From positions 124,001 through 188,000 of the forward strand of contig NZ_BOOY01000026.1 in the NCBI RefSeq assembly GCF_016863475.1: a stretch of DNA of 64,000 nt, in the 5' to 3' direction. Position 1 is the stretch's first letter, and every line of letters starts with the position of its first letter. A program made the translations under genes and the position numbers. This document shows, in pieces, positions 16,364 to 31,600 of this stretch. Below the pieces are notes generated by a model, which made no database searches, was not told the origin of the DNA, and worked only from the letters and a program-made list of their open reading frames with translations. This DNA is from Spirilliplanes yamanashiensis. Its GTDB lineage: Bacteria; Actinomycetota; Actinomycetes; Mycobacteriales; Micromonosporaceae.

Positions 16364-17372
16364 CCGGGCGGGTCGACGTGGCCGTCGTCGGCGCCGGGAT
16401 CATCGGGCTGTCGATCGCGTGGCGGTGCGCGCAGCGGGGGCTGAGCGTCAGCGTGCACGACACCGGCGCGGGCAACGCGTGGGGCGTCGCGGCCGGGATG
16501 CTCGCGCCGGTGGGGGAGTCCACGTTCGGCCACGAGCACCTCACCGGGCTGCTGGTGGAGGGTTCGCGGCGCTGGCCGGCGTTCGCCGCCGAGCTGGCGG
16601 CGCTGACCGGCGTGGACGTCGGCTACCGCGACGAGGGCACGCTCACCGTGGCGCTGACCGCCGACGACGTCGCCGGGGCCGACCGGCTGTGGGACCACCA
16701 GGAGGCTGCCGGGCTGCGGCTGACCCGGCTCGCGCCCAGCGAGCTGCGCGACTGGGAGCCCGCCCTGTCGCCGCGGGTGCGCCGCGGCGCGCACGCCCCG
16801 GACGACCGGCAGGTCGACCCGCGCCGGGTGGTGGCCGCGCTGCGCACGCTCGTTCCCGTCACCGAGGCGCCGCCGGACGCCCGCACCACCGTCGTCGCCG
16901 CCGGGTGCGGCACCGCGGCGCTGACCGGGCTGCCCATCCGGCCGGTGAAGGGCCAGGTGTTGCGGCTGCGCGGCGACGCCGGGACGCTGCGGCACGTGAT
17001 CCGCGGCTACGCCGACGGCCGGCACGTCTACCTGGTGCCCCGCGCCGACGGCGAGATCGTCGTCGGCGCCACCGAGGAGGAGCGCGCCGACGCGGCCGTC
17101 ACCGCCGGCGGCGTCGCCGAGCTGCTGCGCGCCGCCCTCGACCTGGTGCCCGAGCTGGCCGAGTGCGAGCTGGCCGAGGCCGCCGTCGGGCACCGCCCCG
17201 GCACCCCCGACAACGCCCCGGTCATCGGCCGGCTGCCCGGGCGCGCCGACGTCGTCGTGGCGTCCGGGCACCACCGGCACGGCGTGCTGCTCGCCCCCAT
17301 CACCGCCGACATCGTCGCCGACGAGATCACCGGAACGCCCGCGCCCGAGGCGTGGAGCCCGAGGAGGTTCGC

Positions 17373-17376
<4 letters not shown>
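16360..17376 (+). CDS. thiO: glycine oxidase ThiO
   Basis: 338 residues. The FAD dinucleotide-binding motif VAVVGAGIIGLSIAWR is at the N-terminus; later blocks GNAWGVAAGMLAPVGE, IRPVKGQVLRLRG, YLVPRADGEIVVGATEE and a C-terminal HHRHGVLLAPITA are typical of ThiO/DadA-type oxidases. It oxidises glycine to the imine used for the thiazole ring, the aerobic route. GTG 16360 overlaps the thiE stop and its TGA overlaps the thiS ATG, so the operon is translationally coupled. This ThiO route fits with ThiG and ThiS and an absence of thiH. Confidence 0.92.
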
Positions 17377-23047
<5,671 letters not shown>

Positions 23048-23099
23048 GCGGGGCACGTTACGGGCCGTGACCACCGGCCGGTAGATCCGGCGACGCTTC

Positions 23100-24044
23100 T
23101 TAAGCGGCCCCAAAAGCAGCGATCTGGGGCAACACCTCACCGGCGACCAGATCGAGGTGGTCGAGGTCGTCCATCTCGATGATCCGCAGGTGTACCCGGG
23201 TGGCGCCGACCGCGGCCAGCTCGCCGATGCGCTGGACGAGCTGCGCGGGCGAGCCCACCACCGGGTCCTCCGGCGGCAGCGCGCTCTTGACGTGCAGCGG
23301 GGCGGCCCGGCGGGCGGCCTCGGCGTCGGTGCGGCCGATCGCCACGACGATGCCGGCGGACAGCGTCAGCGGGCGCTGCCGGCCGATCCGCTCGCACATG
23401 CCGCGTACCCGGTCGAACGCCACGGCCGTCTCGGCGACCGACTTGAACGGCATGTTGAACTCGTCGGCGTACCGGGCGGCGATCTCCGGGGTGCGCTTCG
23501 GGCCGCGGCCGCCCACGATGACCGGCGGGCCCGGGCGCTGCGCCGGCTTCGGCAGGGCCGGCGCGTCGAGCAGGTGGTAGTGCTTGCCCTCGAACGAGAA
23601 CCGCTCGCCGTCCGGCGTGCCCCACAGCCCGGTGACGATCGCGAGCTGCTCCTCCATCCGATCGAACCGCTCGCCCAGGGGCGGGAACGGGATGCCGTAC
23701 GAGGTGTGCTCCCGCTCGTACCACCCGGCGCCCATGCCCAGCTCGACGCGCCCGCCGCTCATCAGGTCGACCTGGGCGACCATGACCGCCAGCGGCCCGG
23801 GCAGCCGGAACGTGGCCGAGTTGACCAGGGTGCCGAGCCGGATGCGGCTGGTCTCGCGGGCCAGGCCGGCCAGCGTGATCCAGGCGTCCGTCGGGCCGGG
23901 CAGGCCGGCGTCGGCGCTCATCGACTGGTAGTGGTCGGCGCGCAGGAAGCCGTCGAAGCCGGCGTCCTCGGCGTGCCGGGCCAGCCGCAGCTGGTCGTCG
24001 TAGGTGGCGCCGCGGTGCGGCTCGGTGAAGATGCTGACGCGCAT
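23100..24044 (-). CDS. LLM-class F420-dependent (luciferase-like) oxidoreductase
   Basis: 314 residues, bacterial-luciferase TIM-barrel fold. MRVSIFTEPHRGATYDDQL, GFDGFLRADHY, RIRLGTLVNSATFR, GRVELGMGAGWYEREH and PPVIVGGRGPKRTPEIAARYAD are the blocks of actinobacterial F420-type LLM enzymes. Cofactor could be F420 or FMN. ATG 24044 has GGAGGAG just upstream. It sits 17 bases after the ABC ATPase gene, suggesting co-transcription; SsuD-type LLM enzymes are often linked to SsuABC-type transporters, which would fit, but the substrate is not shown. Confidence 0.88.
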   Translation of the reverse strand: MRVSIFTEPHRGATYDDQLRLARHAEDAGFDGFLRADHYQSMSADAGLPGPTDAWITLAGLARETSRIRLGTLVNSATFRLPGPLAVMVAQVDLMSGGRVELGMGAGWYEREHTSYGIPFPPLGERFDRMEEQLAIVTGLWGTPDGERFSFEGKHYHLLDAPALPKPAQRPGPPVIVGGRGPKRTPEIAARYADEFNMPFKSVAETAVAFDRVRGMCERIGRQRPLTLSAGIVVAIGRTDAEAARRAAPLHVKSALPPEDPVVGSPAQLVQRIGELAAVGATRVHLRIIEMDDLDHLDLVAGEVLPQIAAFGAA

Positions 24045-24061
24045 CGGGCTCCTCCGGCGGG

Positions 24062-24838
24062 CTACGCGCGGGCCGCGACGGGGGTGTCGCGTTCCATGAG
24101 CAGTTCGTGCAGCTCGGCGCTGCACCGGGCCACCTCCTCGAGGTGGTCCGTGCGGCCGAGGGTGCGCGGCCGGGGCACGGTGATCTCGACGATCCGCTTG
24201 ATGCGGCCGGGGCGCGGGCTCAGCACGACCACGCGGTCGGCGAGCAGCACCGCCTCGTCGATGGAGTGGGTGACGAAGACGATCGTGGCGCCGGTGTCCA
24301 TGTGCACGCGCTGCAGCTCGACCGACAGGTCCTCGCGGGTCAGCGCGTCGAGCGCGGAGAACGGCTCGTCCATGAGCATCACGGCGGGCCGGCCGATGAG
24401 CGAGCGGCACAGCGCCACCCGCTGCTGCATGCCGCCGGACAGCTCGTGCGGGAGCCGCTTCTCGAAGCCCTCCAGCCCGGCCATGGCCAGCAGGTCGAGG
24501 GCGCGGGCGCGGTGCGCCGCCTTCTTCCAGCCGTACACCTCGACGGGCAGCAGCACGTTGTCGAGCACCGAGCGCCAGGGCAGCAGGGCCGGGCGCTGGA
24601 ACTGCATGGCGATGTCGCGGCGCGGCTTGGTGACCGGCGAGCCCGCGACCGTGACGGTGCCGCCGGTGACCGGCAGCAGGCCCGCGACCAGGCGCAGCAG
24701 CGTGGACTTGCCGCAGCCGGAGCGGCCCACCACCGCGACGAACTCGCCCTCGGCCACGTCGAGGTCGATGCCGCGCAGCGCCTCGACGGTGCCGGCGCGC
24801 CCGTCGAAGGTCCGGCTGACTCCGGTGAGGCGGATCAT
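24062..24838 (-). CDS. ABC transporter ATPase, SsuB/TauB/NitT type
   Basis: 258 residues. Walker A GRSGCGKST, Q-loop QFQRPALLPWRSV, signature LSGGMQQR, Walker B VMLMDEPFSALD and H-loop VTHSIDEAVLLADRV are all intact. The PALLPW and SIDEAV motifs are typical of the nitrate/sulfonate/taurine/pyrimidine class. ATG 24838 follows CGAGGAG. Its probable partners, the binding lipoprotein (25055) and permease (26159), are transcribed divergently, so the transporter is split between two transcripts. The ATPase is co-directional with the LLM oxidoreductase. Confidence 0.92.
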   Translation of the reverse strand: MIRLTGVSRTFDGRAGTVEALRGIDLDVAEGEFVAVVGRSGCGKSTLLRLVAGLLPVTGGTVTVAGSPVTKPRRDIAMQFQRPALLPWRSVLDNVLLPVEVYGWKKAAHRARALDLLAMAGLEGFEKRLPHELSGGMQQRVALCRSLIGRPAVMLMDEPFSALDALTREDLSVELQRVHMDTGATIVFVTHSIDEAVLLADRVVVLSPRPGRIKRIVEITVPRPRTLGRTDHLEEVARCSAELHELLMERDTPVAARA

Positions 24839-25054
24839 CGCGGGGCTCCTCGGGGCGGGGGGCGGATCGACGGGCGTGAACAGGTTAACCGCTGTCCATC
24901 GTGGCCGTCCGCACAGGACCGCACCCTCGTGATGCCCGGCGGGTTCCCCTACGCTATCGGCGAACAATGCTCATATCACCACGCGGTGTCCGCGCGCCCC
25001 TCGCAACGACACCGACCGTCCCTCATGGACCCCCCTCAGTCGGGAAGGAACACG

Positions 25055-26092
25055 GTGCACAGGAGAAGTTTCACGCGCACGGCCGCCGTCGCCTCGCTCG
25101 CCGCGCTGCTCGCGGTGACCGCCGGATGCAGCGGTGACGACGCGGAGCCGGCGGCCGCCGGTGGCGGGCAGGCCCTGGAGAAGGTCACCTACCTGACCTC
25201 GTTCGGCACGTTCGGCCGCGACGCCTACGCGTACGTGGCCAAGGAGAAGGGCTACTTCAAAGACGCCGGGTTCGACGTCGACATCAAGCCCGGCGCCGGC
25301 ACCGGTGACAACATCAAGATGATCGTGAGCGGCCAGGCCCAGTTCACGCCGATCGACATGACCGGCGGCCTGCTGCAGATGGGCAACGGCCAGGCCACCG
25401 GCTTCACCGCGGTCGCCGGCATCCAGCAGCGCACGATGGCGGCCATCATCGCGCTCGAGGGCAACAACATCAGCGCCCCGAAGGACCTGGAGGGCAAGAA
25501 GCTCGCCGACCTGCCCGGCTCGGTGGTGCGCAACCTCTTCCCGACGTACGCCAAGCTCGCCAACGTCGACGCCAGCAAGGTGCAGTGGGTCAACGGCACC
25601 CCGCAGACGCTGATGGGCACCCTGGCCAGCGGTTCCGTCGACGGCATCGGCCAGTTCGTGGTCGGCAAGCCCACCGTCGAGACCGTCGCCAAGGGCAAGA
25701 AGGCGGTCGTGCTGCCGTACGGCGACGTGCTCGCCGACCTGTACGGCAACGCGCTGATCACCTCGTCCGAGTACGCCAAGGCGAACCCGGAGAAGGTCAA
25801 GAAGTTCACCGCGGCGCTGCTCAAGGGCCTCCAGGACTCGATCACCAACCCGACCGAGGCCGGCGAGATCCTGAAGAAGGCGGTGCCGACGGCGATCCCG
25901 GCGGCGGCCGCCGCGGAGCTGACCGCCATGGCGTCGTACGTGCGCTCGGACGGCTCGGGCGTGCCGGTCGGCGCGCTGGACAACCAGCGGGTCGTGCGCA
26001 GCATCGCGCTGCTGCGCGGCGCGGGCGCCATCAAGGACACCGAGCTGACGCCGGAGAAGATCGTCTCCTTCGACCTGGTGCCGACGGCCTGA
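25055..26092 (+). CDS. NMT1/SsuA-type ABC substrate-binding lipoprotein
   Basis: 345 residues from GTG 25055 (GGAAGGA upstream). The signal peptide starts HRRSFTRTAAVASLAALL and has the lipobox VTAGC, so it is a lipoprotein. The mature domain reads VTYLTSFGTFGRDAYAYVAKE, KDAGFDVDIKPG and KMIVSGQAQFTPIDMTG, the NMT1/THI5-like periplasmic-binding fold used for sulfonates, nitrate or pyrimidines (ThiY). Nearness to the thi operon hints at an HMP-type ligand, but there is no THI box here and the LLM neighbour suggests organosulfur instead. Followed by a hairpin and the permease. Confidence 0.9.
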   Translation: MHRRSFTRTAAVASLAALLAVTAGCSGDDAEPAAAGGGQALEKVTYLTSFGTFGRDAYAYVAKEKGYFKDAGFDVDIKPGAGTGDNIKMIVSGQAQFTPIDMTGGLLQMGNGQATGFTAVAGIQQRTMAAIIALEGNNISAPKDLEGKKLADLPGSVVRNLFPTYAKLANVDASKVQWVNGTPQTLMGTLASGSVDGIGQFVVGKPTVETVAKGKKAVVLPYGDVLADLYGNALITSSEYAKANPEKVKKFTAALLKGLQDSITNPTEAGEILKKAVPTAIPAAAAAELTAMASYVRSDGSGVPVGALDNQRVVRSIALLRGAGAIKDTELTPEKIVSFDLVPTA

Positions 26093-26103
26093 CCCGGGCG
26101 GCC

Positions 26104-26136
26104 GCGGCGGGTGCGGGCTCGTCCCGCACCCGCCGC
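26104..26136 (+). terminator. 14-bp perfect hairpin between binding protein and permease genes
   Basis: Arms 26104-26117 and 26123-26136 are fully complementary around a CTCGT loop, 11 bases after the binding-protein stop and 23 bases before the permease. Such internal hairpins usually protect the upstream mRNA or reduce read-through so that binding protein exceeds permease. Confidence 0.6.
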
Positions 26137-26158
26137 GCCGCGTCCAGAGAGGTTTCCC

Positions 26159-26986
26159 ATGAGCGAGTTGGCAACGGCGCAGGCCCCGGCCGAGGCGCCG
26201 GCCCCCCGGCGGCGGCCCGCCCGCGGCGCCGTGCCCGCGGTGGCGTGGCCGGTGCTCGGCCTGGCGCTGGCGGTGTTCGCCTGGTGGCTGGCGGCCCGGC
26301 TGGCCGGGCTGCCCGAGGTCGTCCTGCCGCCGCCGCAGAGCGTGCTGTCGGCGTTCCTGGTGCTGCCCGCCTACCTGGTGGAGCAGACCTGGGTGACCGC
26401 CCGGCTCACCCTGGTCGGCTTCGCGCTCGCCGTCGTCGGCGGCGTGTTCATCGGCGTGGCCATCGCCGGGTCGCGCTGGGTGGAGCGGATGGTGTCGCCG
26501 CTGCTGGTGGCGTTCAACGCGGTGCCCAAGATCGCCTTGGCGCCGCTGCTGTTCGTCTGGTTGGAGCTGGGGGAGCGGCCGATCATCGCGATGACGTTCC
26601 TCATCTGCTTCTTCCCGATCGTCCTGTCCACCGCCGCCGGCCTGCTGAGCACCCCGGCCGACCTGGTCGAGCTGGCCCGCTCGCTCGACGCGTCGCGGTG
26701 GCAGGCGTTCGTCAAGGTGCGGCTGCCCGCCGCGCTGCCGCAGATCTTCGTCGGGCTCAAGGTGGCGATGCCGCTCGCCGTCATCGGCGCCGTGGTCGGC
26801 GAGATGCAGGGCGGCGAGATGGGCCTCGGCACGGTGATCGTGCAGACCAGCGGCCAGGGCGACAGCGCCACCGCGTTCGCCGCGATCGTGCTGCTCTCGC
26901 TGGTCAGCATCCTGCTCTACTACGCCCTGGTGGGCGTCGAGCGGCTGCTGCTGCCCTGGGTGCGGGCCACGGCCGCCGCGCGCTGA
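26159..26986 (+). CDS. ABC transporter permease, SsuC/TauC type
   Basis: 275 residues. About six hydrophobic segments; the cytoplasmic EAA-like loop is ELARSLDASRWQAFVKVRLPAALPQIFVGLK. FNAVPKIALAPLL is the typical SsuC/TauC periplasmic-side helix. It lies downstream of the binding lipoprotein on the same strand and should pair with the divergent ATPase at 24062-24838. ATG 26159 is preceded by AGAGAGG. The N-terminal ~25 residues are Ala/Pro/Arg-rich and cytoplasmic. A strong hairpin follows the stop. Confidence 0.92.
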   Translation: MSELATAQAPAEAPAPRRRPARGAVPAVAWPVLGLALAVFAWWLAARLAGLPEVVLPPPQSVLSAFLVLPAYLVEQTWVTARLTLVGFALAVVGGVFIGVAIAGSRWVERMVSPLLVAFNAVPKIALAPLLFVWLELGERPIIAMTFLICFFPIVLSTAAGLLSTPADLVELARSLDASRWQAFVKVRLPAALPQIFVGLKVAMPLAVIGAVVGEMQGGEMGLGTVIVQTSGQGDSATAFAAIVLLSLVSILLYYALVGVERLLLPWVRATAAAR

Positions 26987-26987
26987 G

Positions 26988-27023
26988 CCGGGCCGCCGGC
27001 GCGCACCCGCGCCGGCGGCCCGG
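26988..27023. terminator. 16-bp bidirectional hairpin between convergent genes
   Basis: Arms 26988-27003 and 27008-27023 are perfectly complementary with a four-base CACC loop. It starts one base after the permease stop and ends six bases before the stop of the minus-strand lipoprotein gene, so it can serve both transcripts. Confidence 0.7.
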
Positions 27024-27028
27024 GCCGG

Positions 27029-28195
27029 TCAGCCCGCCAGGCGCCAGCGGCCGCCGCGCACCACCAGCAGCGAGTACGCCTGCGGCATCAGCCCGGAGTG
27101 GTTGTCGGGCGTCATCCGGATCGGCCCGGACAGCCCGTCGGTCTGCGACGTCTCCAGCACCTCGCGGATGCGCTCCCGGTCGCCGCCCACGTTGGCCACC
27201 GCGTTCGCGATGAGCTGCACGGCGTCGGCGGCGAACGAGGCCGAGCCGGAGTAGTCGCCGTAGCGGGACGTGTAGTCGCGGAACCACTGCTTGCGGGCCG
27301 CCTTGGCCGGCGTCGTGGCGACCACGTCGTCGATCACCAGGGTCTGGGTGAACACCATGGTGGTGTCGTCGGTGCCCTTGGTGGCCGACCGGGGCAGGAA
27401 CAGGTCGCCCGCCGCGGCGGCGTCCAGGTAGATGCCGCCGGTGAAGCCGGCCGCCCGGGCCGCCGCGGCCACCTGCGCCGCCTGGTCGGCGAACGTCCAC
27501 ACGACCAGCGAGTCCGGGTTGTTCGCGACCAGCCCGGCGACGGTGTCGGCGATCTCGTTGTCGGTCGGCTTGACCGTGGCCTTCCACGGCATCTCGATGC
27601 CGGCCTTGCTCAGCTCGGCGCCCATGGCGTCCAGGCCGCCGCGGCCGTACAGGTCGCCGGTGTGCAGCACCGCCACCTTCTTCGCGCCGGCGGCCCGCAG
27701 CTCGGTGACCAGGGCGGCGGCGCTGTCGGCGGCGTTCGGGGCGAGCTTGAACATGAACCGGCGCTCGGCGACGGGGGTGGCGACCGCGGTGGCGGGGGCG
27801 AGGGCGATCGTCGGCACCCGCCGGTCGTTGACCGTCTTCGCGGCCCCGATGGCGCACTCGCTGCACACGCCGGTGATGACGGCGGCGACGTTCGGGTCCT
27901 CGGTGAACGAGCCGATGTTGCGCAGCGCCGAGGTCGGGTCGGAGCGGTTGTCCGTGACCCGGACCTTCAGGGTGCGGCCACCGAGCACGCCGGACGCGTT
28001 GACCTGCTCGACCTTGAGCTGGATGGCCCGCTCGTACGCCGCCCCGATGGGCGCGGCGGCCCCGGACAGCTCGAGGTCGGCTCCGATGTAGACGTCGGCG
28101 TTCCCGCCCTCGTCGTCCGAGGAGCAGCCGGTCAGCAGGCCCACCAGCAGGGCCGGCACGGCCAGGGCGGCGGAAAGGGAACGGGTGGGCCTCAA
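27029..28195 (-). CDS. Leu/Ile/Val-type substrate-binding lipoprotein (orphan)
   Basis: 388 residues from TTG 28195 (AGAGGA upstream, spacing about six). The signal peptide is LRPTRSLSAALAVPALLVGL with lipobox LLTGC. The mature part is a type-I periplasmic-binding fold (Peripla_BP_6): IGADLELSGAAAPIGAAYE, NRSDPTSALRNIGSF, AVITGVCSE, KVAVLHTGDLYGRGGLDAMG and VVWTFADQAAQVAAAARAAGF. No LivHMGF permease or ATPase genes are next to it, so it is an orphan receptor or partner of a distant transporter. It is divergent from the conservon. An in-frame start at 28264 would spoil the signal peptide. Confidence 0.85.
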   Translation of the reverse strand: MRPTRSLSAALAVPALLVGLLTGCSSDDEGGNADVYIGADLELSGAAAPIGAAYERAIQLKVEQVNASGVLGGRTLKVRVTDNRSDPTSALRNIGSFTEDPNVAAVITGVCSECAIGAAKTVNDRRVPTIALAPATAVATPVAERRFMFKLAPNAADSAAALVTELRAAGAKKVAVLHTGDLYGRGGLDAMGAELSKAGIEMPWKATVKPTDNEIADTVAGLVANNPDSLVVWTFADQAAQVAAAARAAGFTGGIYLDAAAAGDLFLPRSATKGTDDTTMVFTQTLVIDDVVATTPAKAARKQWFRDYTSRYGDYSGSASFAADAVQLIANAVANVGGDRERIREVLETSQTDGLSGPIRMTPDNHSGLMPQAYSLLVVRGGRWRLAG

Positions 28196-28614
28196 CGTGC
28201 GTCCTCTCGTGGTCCTCGGTGGACTGGCACGGCGTCCGACCGCGCCAAACCTTGCCAATGCCACGGTCGGCGGTCAAGCGAGGCCCGATCGTGAGCGATC
28301 GGACCTGTCCCACATAGTGGTTAATATGACATCACCGTTTTGTCACGCCACCGGCACGCACTGTCGCGGACCCGACATTCATGCTGTTCAACGCGTCGCG
28401 ACTGTCGATTGTCGACCCTCCCGGTGGCTCGCCGGGCCCGGGAGTGCCCGATCCGGCGGTGGTCCGAGGCTTTTGCGCCGCCCCCCGTCCGTGATGAAAT
28501 CGCGGCCGTGCCGCGTGCTTCCCACGGGACCGTGGCCGTGTCGCACGCGCCGCCGACCGGCGCGTCGCGCAACGGGCGGGCGATGGCTGCATGGATGAGC
28601 ACGGAGGAGATCGC
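28196..28614. other. 419-base divergent intergenic region (lipoprotein / conservon)
   Basis: No convincing gene. It includes an AT-rich island at about 28310-28350 with TAATAT at 28322-28327, TGACA...TGTCA half-sites at 28327-28345, a TTGACC-like box on the minus strand (28272-28277) and the inverted repeat at 28285-28302. It presumably holds the promoters of both divergent genes. The conservon SD GGAGGA is at 28603-28608. Confidence 0.5.
28285..28302. promoter_or_regulatory. inverted repeat, possible operator
   Basis: CCGATCG-TGAG-CGATCGG: perfect 7-bp arms with a four-base centre, about 90 bases upstream of the lipoprotein start on the minus strand and next to its TTGACC-like box. The size and symmetry suit a dimeric repressor. 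No regulator gene adjoins. Confidence 0.35.
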
Positions 28615-31600
28615 GTGAGCACCGGATCGACGACCCGGACCGCACAGGCGCGGGAGGCCGCCTCCGCTCCGGGCCGGTCCCTGCCGCGACTGCGGGACGC
28701 CAGCATCCGGACCAAGCTCGCGCTCATCCTCGTCATCCCGATCGCCGCCGTGCTCGCCCTCGCCGGCGTCCGCCTCGTCGACGTCGGCCGCGAGGCGTAC
28801 GACGCCGACCTGATCCGCGACCTCACCGGCCTGTCCGCCGAGGTCTCCGACCTCACCCACTACCTGCACCGCGAGCGGATGGCCGCCGCCGAGCTGGCCG
28901 CCCGCCCCGGCACCGGGCCGGACAGCTACAACGGCACCGTCGCCCAGACCGACGAGCGGGTCGCGGCCTACCAGGCGACCCGGCGCGGCCTCGACGAGAC
29001 GCCGGCCGCCGCCGAGACCCGCCTGCGCCGCATCGACGACCACCTGCGCACCCTCGACGCCACCCGGTCGGCCGTCCTCGCCGGCGACCAGCTCGCCGTC
29101 GCCGAGATCGTGCTGCGCTACGGCGTCATCCTCACCGACCTCGTCGGCTACGGCGAGGTCCTCGGCCAGGTGGCCGGCGAGGGCCCGGTCGCCGACCAGG
29201 TCCGCGCGCTCGCCGCGTTCGGCAAGGCCAAGGCGGGCACCGCCGAGCAGCAGGCCGTCGCGTACGCCGCGCTGGTCGGCCAGCAGATCAGCGAGGAGCA
29301 GTACACCTCGTTCATCGCGACCCAGACCAGCCAGCAGGAGGCACTGCTCAACTTCTCGCTCGCCGCCGACACCGCCCAGCGCAACCTGGTCGACAGCACC
29401 GTCGCCGGCGACGCCGTCGTGCTCGCCGACCAGGCCGCCACGGCCGTCGGCCGCTCCGTCGGGCGGGCGCCGCAGATCCGCGCAGAGGACGCGTCGCTGG
29501 CGTTCGGCGCCGTGACCGAGCTGATGCGCTGGGCCGAGCAGCAGCTGGAGACCCGGCTCGCCGACGAGGCCGCCGACGCCAGCGCCACCGTGTCCCGCCG
29601 GGCCACCGTCGAGGCCATCCTCGTCCTGCTCACGCTCATCGCCGCCGTCGTGCTGGCCGTCGTGCTGGCCCGGTCGCTCAACCGCTCGCTGCGCCGCCTG
29701 CGCGAGGGCGCCCTCGCCGTCGCCAACCGCGACCTGCCCGACGCCGTCGCCCGGCTGCGCGACGTGCGCAACCTCGGCGACGGGGCCGCCGACGACATCG
29801 TCAAGCAGGTGCGCGACCCGATCCAGCTCACCACCCGCGACGAGGTCGGCCAGGTCGCCCAGGCGTTCAACGTCGTGCACAAGGAGGCCGTGCGCATCGC
29901 CGCCGAGCAGGCCGCCCTGCGCACCAGCGTCTCCGCCATGTTCCTCAACCTGGCCCGCCGCTCCCAGGCGCTGGTCGACCGCATGATCGGCGAGCTCGAC
30001 CAGATCGAGCGCGGCGAGGAGGACCCCAAGCGCCTCGCCCAGCTGTTCGAGCTCGACCACCTCGCCACCCGGATGCGCCGCAACGACGAGAACCTGCTCG
30101 TGCTCGCCGGCGCCGACTCCAGCTCCCCGCGCCGCGAGGACGCCCTGCTGGTCGACGCGCTGCGCGCCGCCCAGTCCGAGGTGGAGCTGTACAACCGGGT
30201 CGAGTTCGGCACCGTCGACACCGACGTCTCCGTCAGCGCCCACGCCGTCAACGACGTGGTGCGGCTCGTCGCCGAGCTGCTCGACAACGCCACCCGCTTC
30301 TCCCCGCCGAACACGGTCGTCGTCGCCGACGCCCGCCGGGTCCGCGACTACGTCGTGGTGCAGGTCGAGGACCGCGGCCTCGGCATGAGCGAGGAGCAGA
30401 TGGCGCAGCTCAACGCGCGGCTGGCGCAGCCGCCGGGCGTCGACGTGGCCGCGTTCCGCCTGATGGGCCTGGCCGTCGTCGGCCGCCTGGCCAGCCGGTA
30501 CGGCATCCGCGTCGAGCTGCGGGCCAACCTGGACGGCGGCACCGTCGCCCAGGTCACCCTGCCCAACGCCATCGTGACCCTGCCGAACCGGATGCCCGAG
30601 CCGCCGCCGGCCCGCCCGGCGCGCACGCCGCTCGCCGTCGAGGGCGGCCCGGCCGCCGCGGAGCCCGCCGGCCGGGGTGGCACCGCCACCCTCACCGCGC
30701 CGAGCTGGCAGGAGCCCACCCGCGCCACCGCCGCCGACTGGCGCGAGCGGCAGGCCGACCGGCTGGTGCGCGCCGAGGCCGGCGAGCGGCCCGCGCTGGA
30801 GGCCCCGGTCCCGGCCGCGCTGGAGGCTGCCCCGGCCCCCGCGTCCGCCCGGCCCGCTCCCGCGCCCGCCGCCGCCCCCGCCGCCCCCGCCCAGCCGGCC
30901 GTGCAGCCGGTCGACGCGTCCGCCGCCGACACCGCGCTGCTCGACCTCAGCCCGCGCACCGGCGGCGTGAAGCCCGACTTCTCCGCGCCCACCGTGGCGT
31001 ACCCGACGGTGATCCCGCAGTTCGGCCGCGACGGCGCGGGCGCCTCCCGGCCCGTCAGCCCGCACCCGGGCGGCTGGGGCGCGGCCCTGCGCGACCTGCC
31101 GCCCCCGCCGCCGCCCCCCGCCCCGGCCGCCGAGGAGCGCTTCGAGCCGCCGATCTTCGTCGACCTGGAACGCAAGACACCCCTCTGGTTCTCAGACGAG
31201 GAGTGGAGCATGCCGACGGCTGGCTACGCCCCACCGCCGAACCCGGGCCCGTCCTCGCCGGCCGCCGCCGCGGCCGCGCCCACGGTGCCGACCGTGCCGG
31301 TGGCGCCGGGCCGCGCCGCGGAACCCGAGAAGCCGCGGCTCGCGACCCGCACCCCGGGCGCCAGCGCGGTCGGCCTCGACGGCGGGCGCTCGTCCGGGTC
31401 GGGCTTCGTGCCCGCCGCCGGCCGCCCCGCACCGCCCGCCCCGCCGGCCGCGGCCCCGCCGGCTGCGGCGCCCGCCCCGGCACCGGCGCCCGCGCCCGCC
31501 CCGGCTCCCGCACCCGCGGAGGCGAAGCCGGCCGCGCCGGCCCCCACCGGCGGCGGCGGGCCCGCGTCGCCCGTCTCCGGGCCGGGGCGCACCGTCCCGC

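Noticed and set aside
24839-25054. Possible second THI element upstream of the NMT1-type binding protein
   Set aside because: No CTGAGA or ACCTGATC core is present.
28340-28618. 92-codon plus-strand frame before the conservon
   Set aside because: Overlaps the SD and start of cvnA, poor codon bias and no motif.
28321-31065. 914-codon minus-strand frame antisense to the conservon kinase gene
   Set aside because: Shadow of the strongly supported cvnA frame; it is Gly/Ala/Asp-rich without motifs.
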